Assembly (NCBI RefSeq): GCF_000612505.1
Contig: NZ_CP004078.1
Location: forward strand, 15,001 to 79,000
Origin: Paenibacillus sabinae T27
GTDB taxonomy: Bacteria > Bacillota > Bacilli > Paenibacillales > Paenibacillaceae
Direction of reading: 5' to 3'
Length of the DNA: 64,000 bases
The notes beneath the pieces were generated by a model. It did not search any database and was not told the origin of the DNA. It was given only the letters and a program-made list of their open reading frames with translations. Position 1 is the stretch's first letter, and every line of letters starts with the position of its first letter. A program made the translations under genes and the position numbers. Positions 26,421-36,115 of the stretch are shown piece by piece.

Positions 26421-29400
26421 TTGTTAGAAGGTCTTATTGAGGCTTTTTCCAAAGATTCCGATTTTCAGTCGGTAACCCGAGGCGTCGCCGCCGGAATGAA
26501 AGAGCAGCTGATCTCGGGATTATCCGGTTCAGCCAGACAGATTATGCTGGCCGCGCTTCATCAGGAGACATCCCGCCCGTTATTGGTTGTGACGCATAAC
26601 ATGTTTTCGGCGCAAAAAATTGCCGATGATTTACAGGAAGCGCTTTCTCCTGACCAGGTGCTGCTGTACCCGGCCAATGAGCTCGTTGCCGCAGAAACGG
26701 CGGTGTCCAGTCCGGAGGCAGTCGCTCAGCGAATCGAGGTGCTGAACAAGTGCTCGCAGGGCTTCCGCGGCATTGTGGTCGCGCCTTATTCAGGCGTTCG
26801 CCGGCTTCTGCCTGCCCCGCAGGCGATGGCGTCCGCGCAGATCACGATCTCGCAGGACGGGAGCATCCAGCTTGAGAGCTTTCTTACCGCGATGGTCGAA
26901 ATGGGCTACGAGCGGGTGGAACGGGTGGAGAACCGCGGCGAAATGAGCGTTCGCGGCGGCATCCTTGATTTTTACCCGATGAATACCGAGCTGGCCTATC
27001 GTGTGGAGCTGTTCGACGATGAAGTCGATTCCATCCGCACCTTTGATCCGGCGGACCAGCGCTCGATCGACAAGGTCCGGAGCGTAACCATTACACCCGC
27101 CAAAGAAATAATTGCAAGCCGGGAGCAGCTTATAGCGGCTGCCGACAAGGCATCCGTCATGCTGGAGCGCCAGCTGGAGAAGACGGCCGATCGGCAAGCC
27201 AAAATACGCCTGCGCGAGGAAATTGGTCGAGAGCTTGAGCATTTGCGCGAAGGAACCTATTTTTCAGAAATTTATAAATATATTTCCCTGCTGTATCCGG
27301 AACGCTCGCATTTGTACGACTATATGGAACAGGACACTCTGCTCATTCTCGACGAGCCTGCCCGCTTGCTGGAAACGTCCAAGCAGTTGGAGCGCGACGA
27401 ATCGGAATGGAACCTGCATCTGCTGCAGAACGGAAAAACGCTGCCTGACCTGCATTTATCCGTGGACACTGATACGGTGATGTATCGCAGACCGTTTCAA
27501 AGCCTGTTCATATCAATCTTTCTGCGTCAGGTTCCGCATGTCCAGCCGCAGAATATTCTCGGCTTTATCAGCCGGGGGATGCAGGATTTCCACGGGCAGA
27601 TGAACGTGCTGAAGTCCGAAATGGAACGCTGGCACAAGTCTGGCGTTAAAGTCGTCATGCTTGCCGGCAGCGACGAGCGCATCGAACGCATTCGCCGGGT
27701 GCTGCTAGATTACGGAATTGAAGAGCCGACCATTATCCGGGGGAACTTGGGGTCGGGCTTCGAGCTCCCCTCGATCCATCTGGCCGTAATCACTGAAGGG
27801 GAGATGTTCTCCCAGAAGCAGCGCAAAGCGCGTAAAGCATCCAAAAACATGGATAACGCGGAGCGCATCAAGAGCTATACCGAACTGAAGATCGGCGATT
27901 ATGTCGTTCACCAGAATCACGGGATTGGCAAATATATGGGTATCGGCACACTGGAGGTCAGCGGGATTCACCGGGATTACATGCACATCATGTACGCCGG
28001 CGGAGACAAGCTGTCGGTGCCGATCGAGCAGATTGACCTTATTCAGAAGTATGTCGGCTCTGAGGACAAGGAACCGAAGATTTACAAGCTTGGGGGCAAT
28101 GAATGGACCCGCGTCACGAATAAAGTCCGTTCCTCGGTGCAGGATATCGCGGACGATCTGATCAAGCTGTATGCGGAGCGCCAGAGTGCGCCGGGCTACG
28201 GCTTCGAGAAGGACACGCAGGAGCAGCGGGAGTTCGAGGAGATGTTCCCTTACGAGGAGACACGGGATCAGATCCGGGCCATCGTGGAGATCAAGAAGGA
28301 CATGGAGCAGAATCGTCCCATGGACCGGCTGCTGTGCGGCGATGTGGGCTACGGGAAGACCGAAGTGGCAATCCGGGCTGCCTTCAAGTCGGCGATCGAG
28401 GGCAAGCAGGTGGCGGTCCTTGTACCGACTACGATTCTCGCCCAGCAGCATTACGAGACGTTCCGAGAGCGGTTCTCCTCGTATCCGATCAACATTCAGG
28501 TGCTCAGCCGGTTCCGCAGCCGCAAAGAGCAGAACGAGACGATCAAGGGAGTCCGGCAGGGAACGGTAGACATTGTCATTGGCACACACCGGCTGCTGTC
28601 GCAGGACCTTGTGTTCAAGGATTTGGGTCTGCTGATTGTCGATGAGGAGCAGCGTTTCGGCGTCACCCACAAGGAGAAGCTGAAGAAGCTGAAGACGAAT
28701 GTGGACGTGCTTACCTTGACGGCAACGCCGATTCCCCGCACACTGCATATGTCGATGCTGGGCGTCCGCGATCTGTCCGTTATCGAGACGCCGCCGGAGA
28801 ACCGTTTCCCCGTGCAGACATATGTCGTGGAATACAGCCAGACGCTTGTCCGCGAAGCGGTGGAGCGCGAGCTCGGACGGGGCGGGCAGGTCTATTACCT
28901 GTACAACCGCGTACAGGGTATTCAGGAAATGGCTTCGCAGATTCAAATGCTCGTTCCGGAAGCCCGGGTCGGCATCGGACACGGCCAGATGTCGGAGTCC
29001 GAACTCGAGAAGACGATTCTCGACTTCCTTGACGGCGAATACGACGTGCTCGTAAGCACGAGCATTATCGAGACCGGCGTCGATATACCGAATGTCAATA
29101 CGCTTATTGTGCATGACGCGGACAAAATGGGCCTGTCCCAGCTGTATCAGCTGCGCGGCCGGGTTGGACGTTCCAACCGGATCGCCTATGCCTATTTTAC
29201 CTATCAGCGCGACAAGGTGCTGACCGAGGTAGCCGAGAAGCGGCTGCAGTCGATCAAGGAATTCACCGAGCTCGGTTCGGGATTCAAAATCGCCATGCGC
29301 GACCTGTCGATTCGCGGCGCAGGCAATCTGCTGGGCGCGGAGCAGCACGGCTTTATCGCCTCCGTGGGCTTTGACTTGTATTCGCAAATGCTGGCGGAGG

Positions 29401-29945
29401 AAATCCGCAAACGCAAGGTCAGCGTCCTCGGGGAAGAAGATCAATCCCTCAAGGAAGGGAATACGGTTATCGATCTGGCAATAGACGCCTATCTGCCTTC
29501 CGAATATATTTACGATAGTGTGCAAAAGATTGAAATCTATAAAAAGGTGGCGGCGGTCTCGACGTTCGAGGACGCGGCGGAGCTGGAAGACGAGCTGCTG
29601 GACCGGTTCGGCGAGCTTCCGGAGGCGGTCGTCAATCTTTTATCCGTGGCGAGGCTGAAAATTTACGGTAAATGGTACGGCATCGACTCCATGAATCGCC
29701 GCGGCGATGAAGTGCTGCTGAATTTTTACGAGAATCGTATCGCCTTGATTGATACAGGCAAGCTTGCCAAGCTTGGTAATGGCTTTGAAAGACGTGTGCA
29801 ATTCGAAAAAGACGCCAAAGCGGCTATTCGCATAAAAACGAAAGGCCTGGACGATAAGGGACTGCTTGACCTGCTTGAGCGGTTCCTGGAAGAAATCAAA
29901 CCGTCTTTTAAATTGAAGGGAGAACTACACAATGCGGTCAAGTAA
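26421..29945 (+). CDS. mfd: Transcription-repair coupling factor Mfd
   Basis: Mfd removes RNA polymerase stalled at lesions and recruits UvrA. The protein has 1174 residues, the family length. Domain order is a UvrB-like N-terminal part, the RNA-polymerase-interaction/CarD-like domain beginning at IGDYVVHQNHGIGKYMGI, then SF2 helicase motifs and the TRCF C-terminal domain. Helicase motifs include LLCGDVGYGKTEVAIRA (Walker A), the DEEQRFG box, TATPIPRTL and QLRGRVGRS. TTG 26421 is chosen as start because GAGGTG ends 6 nt before it; GTG 26412 is within that site. It overlaps the next gene by 14 nt. Confidence 0.96.
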   Translation: MLEGLIEAFSKDSDFQSVTRGVAAGMKEQLISGLSGSARQIMLAALHQETSRPLLVVTHNMFSAQKIADDLQEALSPDQVLLYPANELVAAETAVSSPEAVAQRIEVLNKCSQGFRGIVVAPYSGVRRLLPAPQAMASAQITISQDGSIQLESFLTAMVEMGYERVERVENRGEMSVRGGILDFYPMNTELAYRVELFDDEVDSIRTFDPADQRSIDKVRSVTITPAKEIIASREQLIAAADKASVMLERQLEKTADRQAKIRLREEIGRELEHLREGTYFSEIYKYISLLYPERSHLYDYMEQDTLLILDEPARLLETSKQLERDESEWNLHLLQNGKTLPDLHLSVDTDTVMYRRPFQSLFISIFLRQVPHVQPQNILGFISRGMQDFHGQMNVLKSEMERWHKSGVKVVMLAGSDERIERIRRVLLDYGIEEPTIIRGNLGSGFELPSIHLAVITEGEMFSQKQRKARKASKNMDNAERIKSYTELKIGDYVVHQNHGIGKYMGIGTLEVSGIHRDYMHIMYAGGDKLSVPIEQIDLIQKYVGSEDKEPKIYKLGGNEWTRVTNKVRSSVQDIADDLIKLYAERQSAPGYGFEKDTQEQREFEEMFPYEETRDQIRAIVEIKKDMEQNRPMDRLLCGDVGYGKTEVAIRAAFKSAIEGKQVAVLVPTTILAQQHYETFRERFSSYPINIQVLSRFRSRKEQNETIKGVRQGTVDIVIGTHRLLSQDLVFKDLGLLIVDEEQRFGVTHKEKLKKLKTNVDVLTLTATPIPRTLHMSMLGVRDLSVIETPPENRFPVQTYVVEYSQTLVREAVERELGRGGQVYYLYNRVQGIQEMASQIQMLVPEARVGIGHGQMSESELEKTILDFLDGEYDVLVSTSIIETGVDIPNVNTLIVHDADKMGLSQLYQLRGRVGRSNRIAYAYFTYQRDKVLTEVAEKRLQSIKEFTELGSGFKIAMRDLSIRGAGNLLGAEQHGFIASVGFDLYSQMLAEEIRKRKVSVLGEEDQSLKEGNTVIDLAIDAYLPSEYIYDSVQKIEIYKKVAAVSTFEDAAELEDELLDRFGELPEAVVNLLSVARLKIYGKWYGIDSMNRRGDEVLLNFYENRIALIDTGKLAKLGNGFERRVQFEKDAKAAIRIKTKGLDDKGLLDLLERFLEEIKPSFKLKGELHNAVK

Positions 29946-30963
29946 ATCATGGAAGGTGCTGCTCGTCTCGCTGGCGGCCGCCCTTTCGTTCTCCATGCTC
30001 TCGGCATGCAGCGGCAATAATAAGAAAGATAAGGAAGACAACAGCACCGTTATTGTGACGTACAAGGGCGGCACGGTAACGCAGAAGGAATTCGACACCG
30101 ATGTGAAGGTGATGAAGTTCCTGTCGCCGGAGCAGGCGCAGTATCTAGAGCTGGACGCTTTCAAAGAAACGATTGTGAAACAGGAGGCTGCTTTTGAGTA
30201 TTTGGCCGGACAGGCTTCGGACAAAGCGAAGAAAGAAGCGGAGAAGCAGGCGGACACGCAGCTGGCCACCTACAAGCAGGGACTAGGCGATACATATGCC
30301 AGCTCGCTGAAGGAGCAGGGCATAACGGAGGATGAAATCCGCAGCTATATGGTACGTGTGCTGACGGTGTACCAGGATATGCTGCTAAAAGTGACGGATG
30401 ACGAAGTGAAGAAGCAGTTCGAGGCGACTAAGGGCGATTTCACGGTCGCAACGCTGCGTCATGTGCTGGTCGGCTTCACCGATGCGAATAAGAAGGAGCG
30501 CAGCAAAGAAGACGCGCTGAAGCGGGCCAAGGAAGTGAAAGCGAAGCTGGACGGCGGAGCGGACTTTGCGGCGGTGGCGAAGGAGTATTCCGACGACACC
30601 GGCTCCAAGGAAAAAGGCGGGCTGTATGCGGACACTGCGCTCGGAACGTATGTGGAGGAGTTCAAGAAGGCCGCCCAGACGCTGCCGCTGAACACCATCA
30701 GCGATCCGATCGAAACGACCTACGGCTACCACATCATGAAGGTGGAGTCGCGGACGGAGAAGATGTTCGACCAATTGACCGATGAGCAGAAAGAGTCGCT
30801 CAAGAGCGCGGTCGCCTCGGACAAGCTGCAGCAGTTCATGGAGAAGGATCTGAACGGCATTATTGAGAATATCAATCTGCCGAAGAGCAGCGCCTCTCCG
30901 GCTCCGGGCGCCGGGGCTTCGCCAAGCGCATCTGCGCCGGCGGCAACGCAAAGCGCGAAGTAA
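29932..30963 (+). CDS. PrsA-like lipoprotein, parvulin-type peptidyl-prolyl isomerase
   Basis: This encodes 343 residues. A signal peptide ends in the lipobox LSAC (cysteine near residue 26), so the protein should be anchored outside the membrane. A SurA_N-like helical region precedes the rotamase domain, seen as LRHVLVGF, FAAVAKEYSDDTGSKEKGG and YGYHIMKVESR. The C-terminus is an Ala/Pro/Ser-rich tail. It probably helps fold secreted proteins, like PrsA. It starts inside the end of mfd and is inserted between mfd and spoVT relative to B. subtilis. A terminator follows. Confidence 0.9.
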   Translation: MRSSKSWKVLLVSLAAALSFSMLSACSGNNKKDKEDNSTVIVTYKGGTVTQKEFDTDVKVMKFLSPEQAQYLELDAFKETIVKQEAAFEYLAGQASDKAKKEAEKQADTQLATYKQGLGDTYASSLKEQGITEDEIRSYMVRVLTVYQDMLLKVTDDEVKKQFEATKGDFTVATLRHVLVGFTDANKKERSKEDALKRAKEVKAKLDGGADFAAVAKEYSDDTGSKEKGGLYADTALGTYVEEFKKAAQTLPLNTISDPIETTYGYHIMKVESRTEKMFDQLTDEQKESLKSAVASDKLQQFMEKDLNGIIENINLPKSSASPAPGAGASPSASAPAATQSAK

Positions 30964-31008
30964 ACCAACAGATCAGGTATCCTAGTCGGGTGACGGGATG
31001 CCGGATTC

Positions 31009-31043
31009 AAGATACTGTCCTGACAGGGCAGTATCTTTTTTTT
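31009..31043 (+). terminator. Rho-independent terminator after the prsA-like gene
   Basis: AGATACTGTCC pairs with GGGCAGTATCT (one mismatch) around a 5-nt loop, followed by eight T residues. Confidence 0.88.
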
Positions 31044-31097
31044 GCCGGATGGGGACAGTAAGTACAGCAAATCAATCGGATGCGAAGAACGCACCAT

Positions 31098-31127
31098 GTA
31101 TAAGGAAATGGGAACAGATGAATACTA
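31098..31127 (+). promoter_or_regulatory. Sigma-G-like promoter of spoVT
   Basis: GTATA (31098-31102) fits the -35 consensus GHATR in four of five positions. AATACTA (31121-31127), 18 nt later, matches six of seven positions of CATWMTA. In B. subtilis spoVT is sigma-G-dependent. The leader to the ATG would be about 90 nt. Confidence 0.4.
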
Positions 31128-31223
31128 TGGTCAGACAATCACGATAAATCACTGGGATTATCCGATCCCTTCACAAGCAGTAGTTGGCAAAATACTTCTT
31201 AAGAAAGCGGGGCAACATGTGAG

Positions 31224-31766
31224 ATGAAAGCTACTGGCATTGTAAGACGTATCGATGACCTGGGACGGGTCGTCATTCCGAAAGAAATCAGACGGACGCT
31301 GCGTATTCGCGAGGGAGATCCGCTGGAGATTTTCGTCGATCGGGATGGCGAGGTCATTCTGAAAAAGTATTCGCCGATCGGCGAGCTGGGTGACTTTGCA
31401 AAAGAGTATGCGGAATCACTGTATGAAAGCACGGGTCATATTACCCTCATTTCCGACCGCGATACCTTCATCGCATTGGCCGGGGGCTCCAAAAAGGATT
31501 ATTTGGACAAGCAGGTCGGCGCTTTGCTGGAAAAATGCATGGATAGCCGCAAGACGGTGCTCGAAACGAACAGCGGCAATTACGAAATCACGAAGGACCA
31601 TCAGGATGCGCTTTCATCCTATGTAGCATCACCCATTATTTCCGGGGGAGATCCCATTGGAGCCGTAGTGCTGATGAACAAGGACGAAGCGGTAAAAATG
31701 TCGCAGCTCGAAATCAAAATGGCCGAAACGGCCGCCGGTTTTTTGGGCAAGCAGATGGAGCAGTAA
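31224..31766 (+). CDS. spoVT: Stage V sporulation protein T
   Basis: SpoVT is a forespore regulator of sigma-G genes. This copy has 180 residues: an AbrB-type DNA-binding domain at the N-terminus (ATGIVRRIDDLGRVVIPKEI, then RRTLRIREGDPLEIFVD) and a GAF-like C-terminal domain (about residues 56-178). Length and two-domain structure match B. subtilis SpoVT. The ribosome-binding site is weak. A sigma-G-like promoter lies upstream. It is the second AbrB-type protein in the window; the other, at 12056, lacks the GAF part. Confidence 0.95.
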   Translation: MKATGIVRRIDDLGRVVIPKEIRRTLRIREGDPLEIFVDRDGEVILKKYSPIGELGDFAKEYAESLYESTGHITLISDRDTFIALAGGSKKDYLDKQVGALLEKCMDSRKTVLETNSGNYEITKDHQDALSSYVASPIISGGDPIGAVVLMNKDEAVKMSQLEIKMAETAAGFLGKQMEQ

Positions 31767-31900
31767 TATTCTTTCCCCTTTCCTTCCCGCTTTTCCTTTC
31801 GCCGCAGGGCGAAAGACGAGAGCGGGATTTTGTTGTGCGGCGTCATGTTGAGGTATAATATAGAAATTCATTCTAATCCAACTGATGAAGCAGGTATCCC

Positions 31901-33581
31901 ATGAAATCACAAGCGACGGGTTCGAAGCTGCTGCGGGGGGCATTTATTTTAAGCGCCGCCGCCCTGCTGTCGAAGCTGATTGGAACGCTACAAAAAATTC
32001 CGCTGCAAAACTTAGGCGGGGATGCAGTATTCGGCATTTATAATACGGTCTATCCGATCTATACACTGCTTGTTACCGTAGCGATGCTGGGGCTGCCCGC
32101 CGCGGTATCCAAGGCCGTGGCGGAAACGGTGGCCGGGGGAAGCCCGGGTGAAGGCCGGACGGTGCTGCTGCGGGCGGGGCTTGTCAGCGGCGTGGCGGGG
32201 CTGCTTCTGGCGGCCGGGACCTACGCGGGTGCGCCGCTGATCGCCGGCTTCATCGGCAGTGGCCATGTTGCCGCTGCGCTGCGTGCGGCCGCCTGGGGCC
32301 TTGCCATTGTGCCGGTAATGGCCGCGTTCCGGGGGTATTTTCAAGGGCTGCATAACATGATGCCGACCGCGGTGTCGCAAATATTCGAGCAATCGGCCCG
32401 GGTTGCCGTGATGATCGCGCTGCTGCTTTTTCTAAGCAGCCGAGGGGCCGGTGCGGAGCTGATTGCGGCGGGTGCGCTGCTCGGGTCCGCCGGGGGCGGT
32501 ATCGCAGGGCTTGCCGTCATGCTGCTGTACTGGCGGAACCACCGCAGGCTCAGGGAGGACGCGGCTGCGGAAATCTCTGCAGGGGCCGAAGCCGCGCCGC
32601 TAAGCCCCGAAGCGCCGCTTCATGCGCCTTCGCCTGCCATTCGCAGGACAAACGGGAGCAGCATACGGAAGCTGCTGGCTTACGGCTTGCCGGTCATGCT
32701 GGGGACGCTGGCCGCGCCGCTGATCAGCCTGGTGGACGTATTCACCATGCCCCGTCTGCTGGCTTCGGCTGGCGGCGAGGCGCAGGCGATGGTGCAGTTC
32801 GGCATTTATAACCGCGGCGTTCCGCTGGTGCAGCTCGTGACCATGCTGGCGGGTTCGCTCTCCGCCCTGTTCATTCCCGCCTTGGCCGAGTCCAAGTTTC
32901 GCGGGAATTTAAGCGAGGTGGAGAGCCGCTGCCGCCTGTCGCTGCGCTGGTTCTGGCTGCTCGGCCTCGCCGCCGCGGCGGGTCTTGCCGTGCTCGCCGT
33001 GCCGGTCAACATCGCCCTGTACGGCGACGCTTCAGGCAGCGGCACGATCCGCTGGCTCGCCTTCACTGCCGCCGGCGGCACGGTGAGCATCATCTCCGCC
33101 GCGCTGCTCCAGGGCCTGGGGCTACGTCCGTGCCCCGGCGCTGCACTTCCTGGCCGCCGCTGCGCTGAAGGCGGCCCTCAACCTGCTGCTCGTCCCGCAG
33201 CAGGGCATTGCCGGCGCGGCCATCGCCGCCGTCGCCGCGCAGGGGCTCGCAGCCGCGCTGAACGTGCGGCTGCTGTGCAGGGCCGCCGGTCTGCGGCTTC
33301 GCCCCGCAGACTGGCTGGCGCGGCCCGCGGCGCTGCTCGCGGGCCTGGCGGCGGCCGCCGCAGCCGCAAGCTTCGGCTGCGGGGCCCTGCTGGACGCGGC
33401 CGGAATCGGCGGCCGCGGGGCGGCGCTGGCGCAGAGCCTGCTCGGCGTGGCCGCAGGCTGCCTCGTCTTTGCCGCGCTGGCCGTGCGGCTGCGGCTGCTG
33501 GACGAGGACGAGCTGCGCCAGCTCCCCGGGCTCGGTCCGAAGCTCGCCCGGGCGATCCGGAAGCTGGGCCTGTTCCCGTAA
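31901..33581 (+). pseudogene. SpoVB/YabM-type polysaccharide flippase gene with a single-base frameshift
   Basis: The N-terminal 400 or so residues are a multispanning MOP/MATE-superfamily flippase (start ATG 31901, KLIGTLQKIPLQNLGGDAVFG). The frame then turns into Arg/Pro-rich nonsense. Removing one G from the GGGG run at 33118-33121 restores GLGYVRAPALHFLAAAALKA. The frame then stays open through a hydrophobic C-terminus to a stop at 33581, giving a 559-residue protein of normal length. B. subtilis has yabM here. Either the gene is freshly broken or the base is a sequencing error in a very GC-rich tract. Confidence 0.82.
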
Positions 33582-33704
33582 GGCTACCCGGGCCTGAATC
33601 ACTGAATGAAAACCTGCTCCTGCAGGTTTAAGATTATACATCCGCCGCTAGAGTGCTGCGAGAAAGCGCAAGCAAGAAGGCCGCGGCTTAAGGAGAGGAA
33701 TGGC

Positions 33705-35201
33705 ATGAGCGCAAAATTAACGGTCGTCGGACTAGGGTCCGGCAATCCGGACCGGCTGACGCTGGGCATAGTGAACAAGCTGCGGGCGGCTTCCAAAGTC
33801 TACGTCCGCACCAAGGAGCATCCCGCGCTAAAGGCGCTTGTGGAGCTGGGCGTCGAATTTCAGTCTTTCGACGGGCTGTACGAAGCCTATTCGTCTTTTC
33901 CCGAAGTCTACGAAGCGATTACCGTGAAGCTGATCGAAGAAGCGCGCTTAGGTGACGCCGCTGCGGAAATCGTCTATGCCGTTCCCGGACATCCGATGGT
34001 GGCGGAATCCGCCGTGTCGAAGCTTCGCCTTCGCTGCGCGGACGAGGGGATCGATCTGACCATTCTTGGAGGCGAGAGCTTCCTCGATGAAGCGTTCGTG
34101 CGCCTGGGCTTTGACCCGATCGAAGGCTTTCAGCTGCTGGATGCTTCCGGCATCTCCCGCTCGCAGCTCCGGCCGGAGCTGCATACGCTGATCGGACAGG
34201 TGTACGATACCTTTACCGCCTCTGAGGCGAAGCTGTGCCTGATGGAGCTGTATCCGCCGGAATATGAGGTCGTGGTCGGCCATGCGCTTGGCGTGGAAGG
34301 GGAGGAGCGGATCGTTCGGGCACCGCTGTATGAATTGGACCGCCTGGAGGGATACGGCAATCTGTCGCTGATCTATATTCCGGCGGACCGCAGTGAAGGC
34401 TTACGGAACCGCACCTTTGCCCGGCTCCATGAAATTGTTGGCATTTTGCGCAGTCCGGAGGGCTGTCCCTGGGACCGTGAGCAGACCCATGATTCCCTTC
34501 GCAAAAATCTGATCGAGGAAACCTACGAGGTGCTCGAGACGATTGACGAGGATGATCCCGAGCATATGAAGGAAGAGCTGGGCGATCTGCTGCTGCAGAT
34601 TATGCTGCATTCCCAGATGGAGGAAGAGCTTGGCACATTCAATGTGTTCGATGTGATTGAAGGGCTGAACGATAAGCTCGTCTTCCGCCATCCCCATGTC
34701 TTCGGCGACAAGGACGCCCAAGATGCGGAAGCTGCCCTGCAGAACTGGGAAGGCATGAAAGCTGAGGAAAAGCGGCGCAAAGGAATCAAACCGGAGGCCG
34801 ATTCCGCGCTGAGCGGCGTTCCCCGGGATCTGCCGGCGCTCATGAAGGCGTACAAGCTGCAGAAGAAAGCGTCCAAGGTCGGCTTCGACTGGGACAATAT
34901 CGGGGACGTGCTCGCCAAAATCGGCGAAGAGCTGGACGAGCTGAGGGAAGCGATCGATACCGGTGCCCCTTCGGAAGAGCAGATGTCGGAGCTTGGCGAC
35001 CTTCTGTTCGCGGCGACCAACGCCGCCCGATTTATCGGAACCGACCCGGAGGAGGCGCTGACCCGCACCAACCGCAAATTTGTCGAACGGTTCCACTACA
35101 TTGAGCGGCGTCTGAAGGACAAAGGAATCACTCCCAAGGACAGCAGCCTGGAGGAAATGGAAGCCCTATGGCAGGAAGCCAAGGCCGAAGAGCGCGCTTA
35201 A
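33705..35201 (+). CDS. MazG-type nucleoside triphosphate pyrophosphohydrolase fused to a methylase-like domain (YabN)
   Basis: This encodes 498 residues. The first half is a tetrapyrrole-methylase-like domain (KLTVVGLGSGNPDRLTLG, VYAVPGHPMVAESAV). The second is a tandem MazG region (CPWDREQTHDSLRKNLIEE with its acidic EExxE helices, then KVGFDWDNIGDVLAKIGEEL). This YabN fusion is found in Firmicutes; MazG hydrolyses NTPs to NMPs as a clean-up or stress enzyme. The role of the methylase part is unknown. ATG 33705 follows AAGGAGAGG; an in-frame upstream ATG at 33606 is unlikely. Confidence 0.92.
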   Translation: MSAKLTVVGLGSGNPDRLTLGIVNKLRAASKVYVRTKEHPALKALVELGVEFQSFDGLYEAYSSFPEVYEAITVKLIEEARLGDAAAEIVYAVPGHPMVAESAVSKLRLRCADEGIDLTILGGESFLDEAFVRLGFDPIEGFQLLDASGISRSQLRPELHTLIGQVYDTFTASEAKLCLMELYPPEYEVVVGHALGVEGEERIVRAPLYELDRLEGYGNLSLIYIPADRSEGLRNRTFARLHEIVGILRSPEGCPWDREQTHDSLRKNLIEETYEVLETIDEDDPEHMKEELGDLLLQIMLHSQMEEELGTFNVFDVIEGLNDKLVFRHPHVFGDKDAQDAEAALQNWEGMKAEEKRRKGIKPEADSALSGVPRDLPALMKAYKLQKKASKVGFDWDNIGDVLAKIGEELDELREAIDTGAPSEEQMSELGDLLFAATNAARFIGTDPEEALTRTNRKFVERFHYIERRLKDKGITPKDSSLEEMEALWQEAKAEERA

Positions 35202-35260
35202 GCGGCAGACGGTGGAAACGCCAGATGTTTTTGTATAAATAGCGGCAGCGCGGCAGGGAT

Positions 35261-35290
35261 TTGACAACCCATCCAGAATAGCATTAAGAT
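35261..35290 (+). promoter_or_regulatory. Promoter of hup
   Basis: TTGACA (35261-35266) and TAAGAT (35285-35290) are separated by 18 nt, about 80 nt before the HU start. Confidence 0.55.
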
Positions 35291-35372
35291 GAAACGGCGG
35301 TTTTTGCGGAAAATGCCGTCCGACAAGAACGCGTTTCATTATTTTTCTTATTTCCGGGAGGAACACTAAACC

Positions 35373-35645
35373 ATGAACAAAACAGATTTGATCAACAACA
35401 TCTCCGAGAAAAACGGATTGGCCAAAAAAGACGTAGAGCTTGTGCTGAGCGGACTCCTTGGTGAAATCACCGAGGCGCTGGCAAATGGCGACAAAGTTCA
35501 GCTGATCGGGTTCGGCACCTTTGAAACGCGCAAGCGCTCCGGCCGCACCGGCCGCAATCCCCAAACGGGCACAACGATCGAAATTCCTGAATCGACCGTT
35601 CCGGCGTTCAAGGCCGGCAACAAGCTTAAAGAAGCTGTCAACTAA
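35373..35645 (+). CDS. hup: DNA-binding protein HU
   Basis: This encodes 90 residues, the classic HU length, with the family start MNKTDLINNISEKNGLAKKD and the DNA-binding arm GFGTFETRKRSGRTGRNPQT. HU bends and compacts DNA and is abundant. The RBS is GGGAGGA. Its TAA shares one base with the ATG of rqcP. In B. subtilis hbs lies elsewhere, so its insertion between mazG and rqcP is a local rearrangement. It has its own promoter. Confidence 0.95.
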   Translation: MNKTDLINNISEKNGLAKKDVELVLSGLLGEITEALANGDKVQLIGFGTFETRKRSGRTGRNPQTGTTIEIPESTVPAFKAGNKLKEAVN

Positions 35646-35923
35646 TGCGTCTGGACAAGTATCTGAAAGTGTCCCGCCTGATCAAGCGCCGCACGGTGGC
35701 CAAGGATGTGTCCGAACAAGGCCGGGTGCTGATTAACGGGAAAGAGTCGAAGCCTAGCAGTACGGTGAAGATCGGCGACGAGATTACGGTTCAATTCGGT
35801 CAAAAGCTGGTAACGGTCCGCGTGGAGAAGCTGGTCGAAACGACCCGCAAAGACGAGGCGGCCGGCATGTACACGCTGCTGCGCGAAGAGCCGATTGCAA
35901 AGAGCAATGGTCTTGACTGGTAA
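35645..35923 (+). CDS. rqcP: RqcP (YabO), S4-domain ribosome quality-control factor
   Basis: This encodes 92 residues with an S4 RNA-binding domain from the N-terminus (MRLDKYLKVSRLIKRRTVAK, then GRVLINGKESKPSSTVK). RqcP works with RqcH to extend Ala tails on stalled peptides on the 50S subunit. It is the Hsp15/RluD-type S4 fold without a catalytic domain. It overlaps hup by one base and is followed by a terminator. Confidence 0.92.
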   Translation: MRLDKYLKVSRLIKRRTVAKDVSEQGRVLINGKESKPSSTVKIGDEITVQFGQKLVTVRVEKLVETTRKDEAAGMYTLLREEPIAKSNGLDW

Positions 35924-35950
35924 GCGGCGAAAATGTTCTTTATTTAATCC

Positions 35951-35988
35951 AAGCGTTTCCCTGCGGCGTGCAGGGGAGCGCTTTTTTT
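35951..35988 (+). terminator. Rho-independent terminator after rqcP
   Basis: AAGCGTTTCCCTGC pairs with GCAGGGGAGCGCTT (one mismatch) around a 5-nt loop, with a T run. Confidence 0.88.
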
Positions 35989-36115
35989 GATCAAAGAATT
36001 AATGTTTCCGAAGTTCCCTGACTGGCCATGATCCGGAATCCGCCTTTGCCCCGGGTTGTTCTAAAGCGGCTCTCTCCGCCATAAATTAGGACTAGAAGGA
36101 GAGGGGGTACATGCC

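Noticed and set aside
27705..29525. 606-codon open frame on the minus strand opposite mfd
   Set aside because: It is exactly antisense to helicase motifs of mfd, has no RBS or recognisable domain, and results from the GC-rich third positions of the real gene.
31042..31227. 61-codon frame just before spoVT
   Set aside because: It begins inside the terminator tail, has no RBS, and covers the sigma-G-like promoter; better read as the spoVT leader.
32750..33640. Arg/Pro/Ala-rich C-terminus of the uninterrupted frame that ends at 33631
   Set aside because: It is the out-of-frame reading of a hydrophobic C-terminus after a one-base shift, not a real fused domain.
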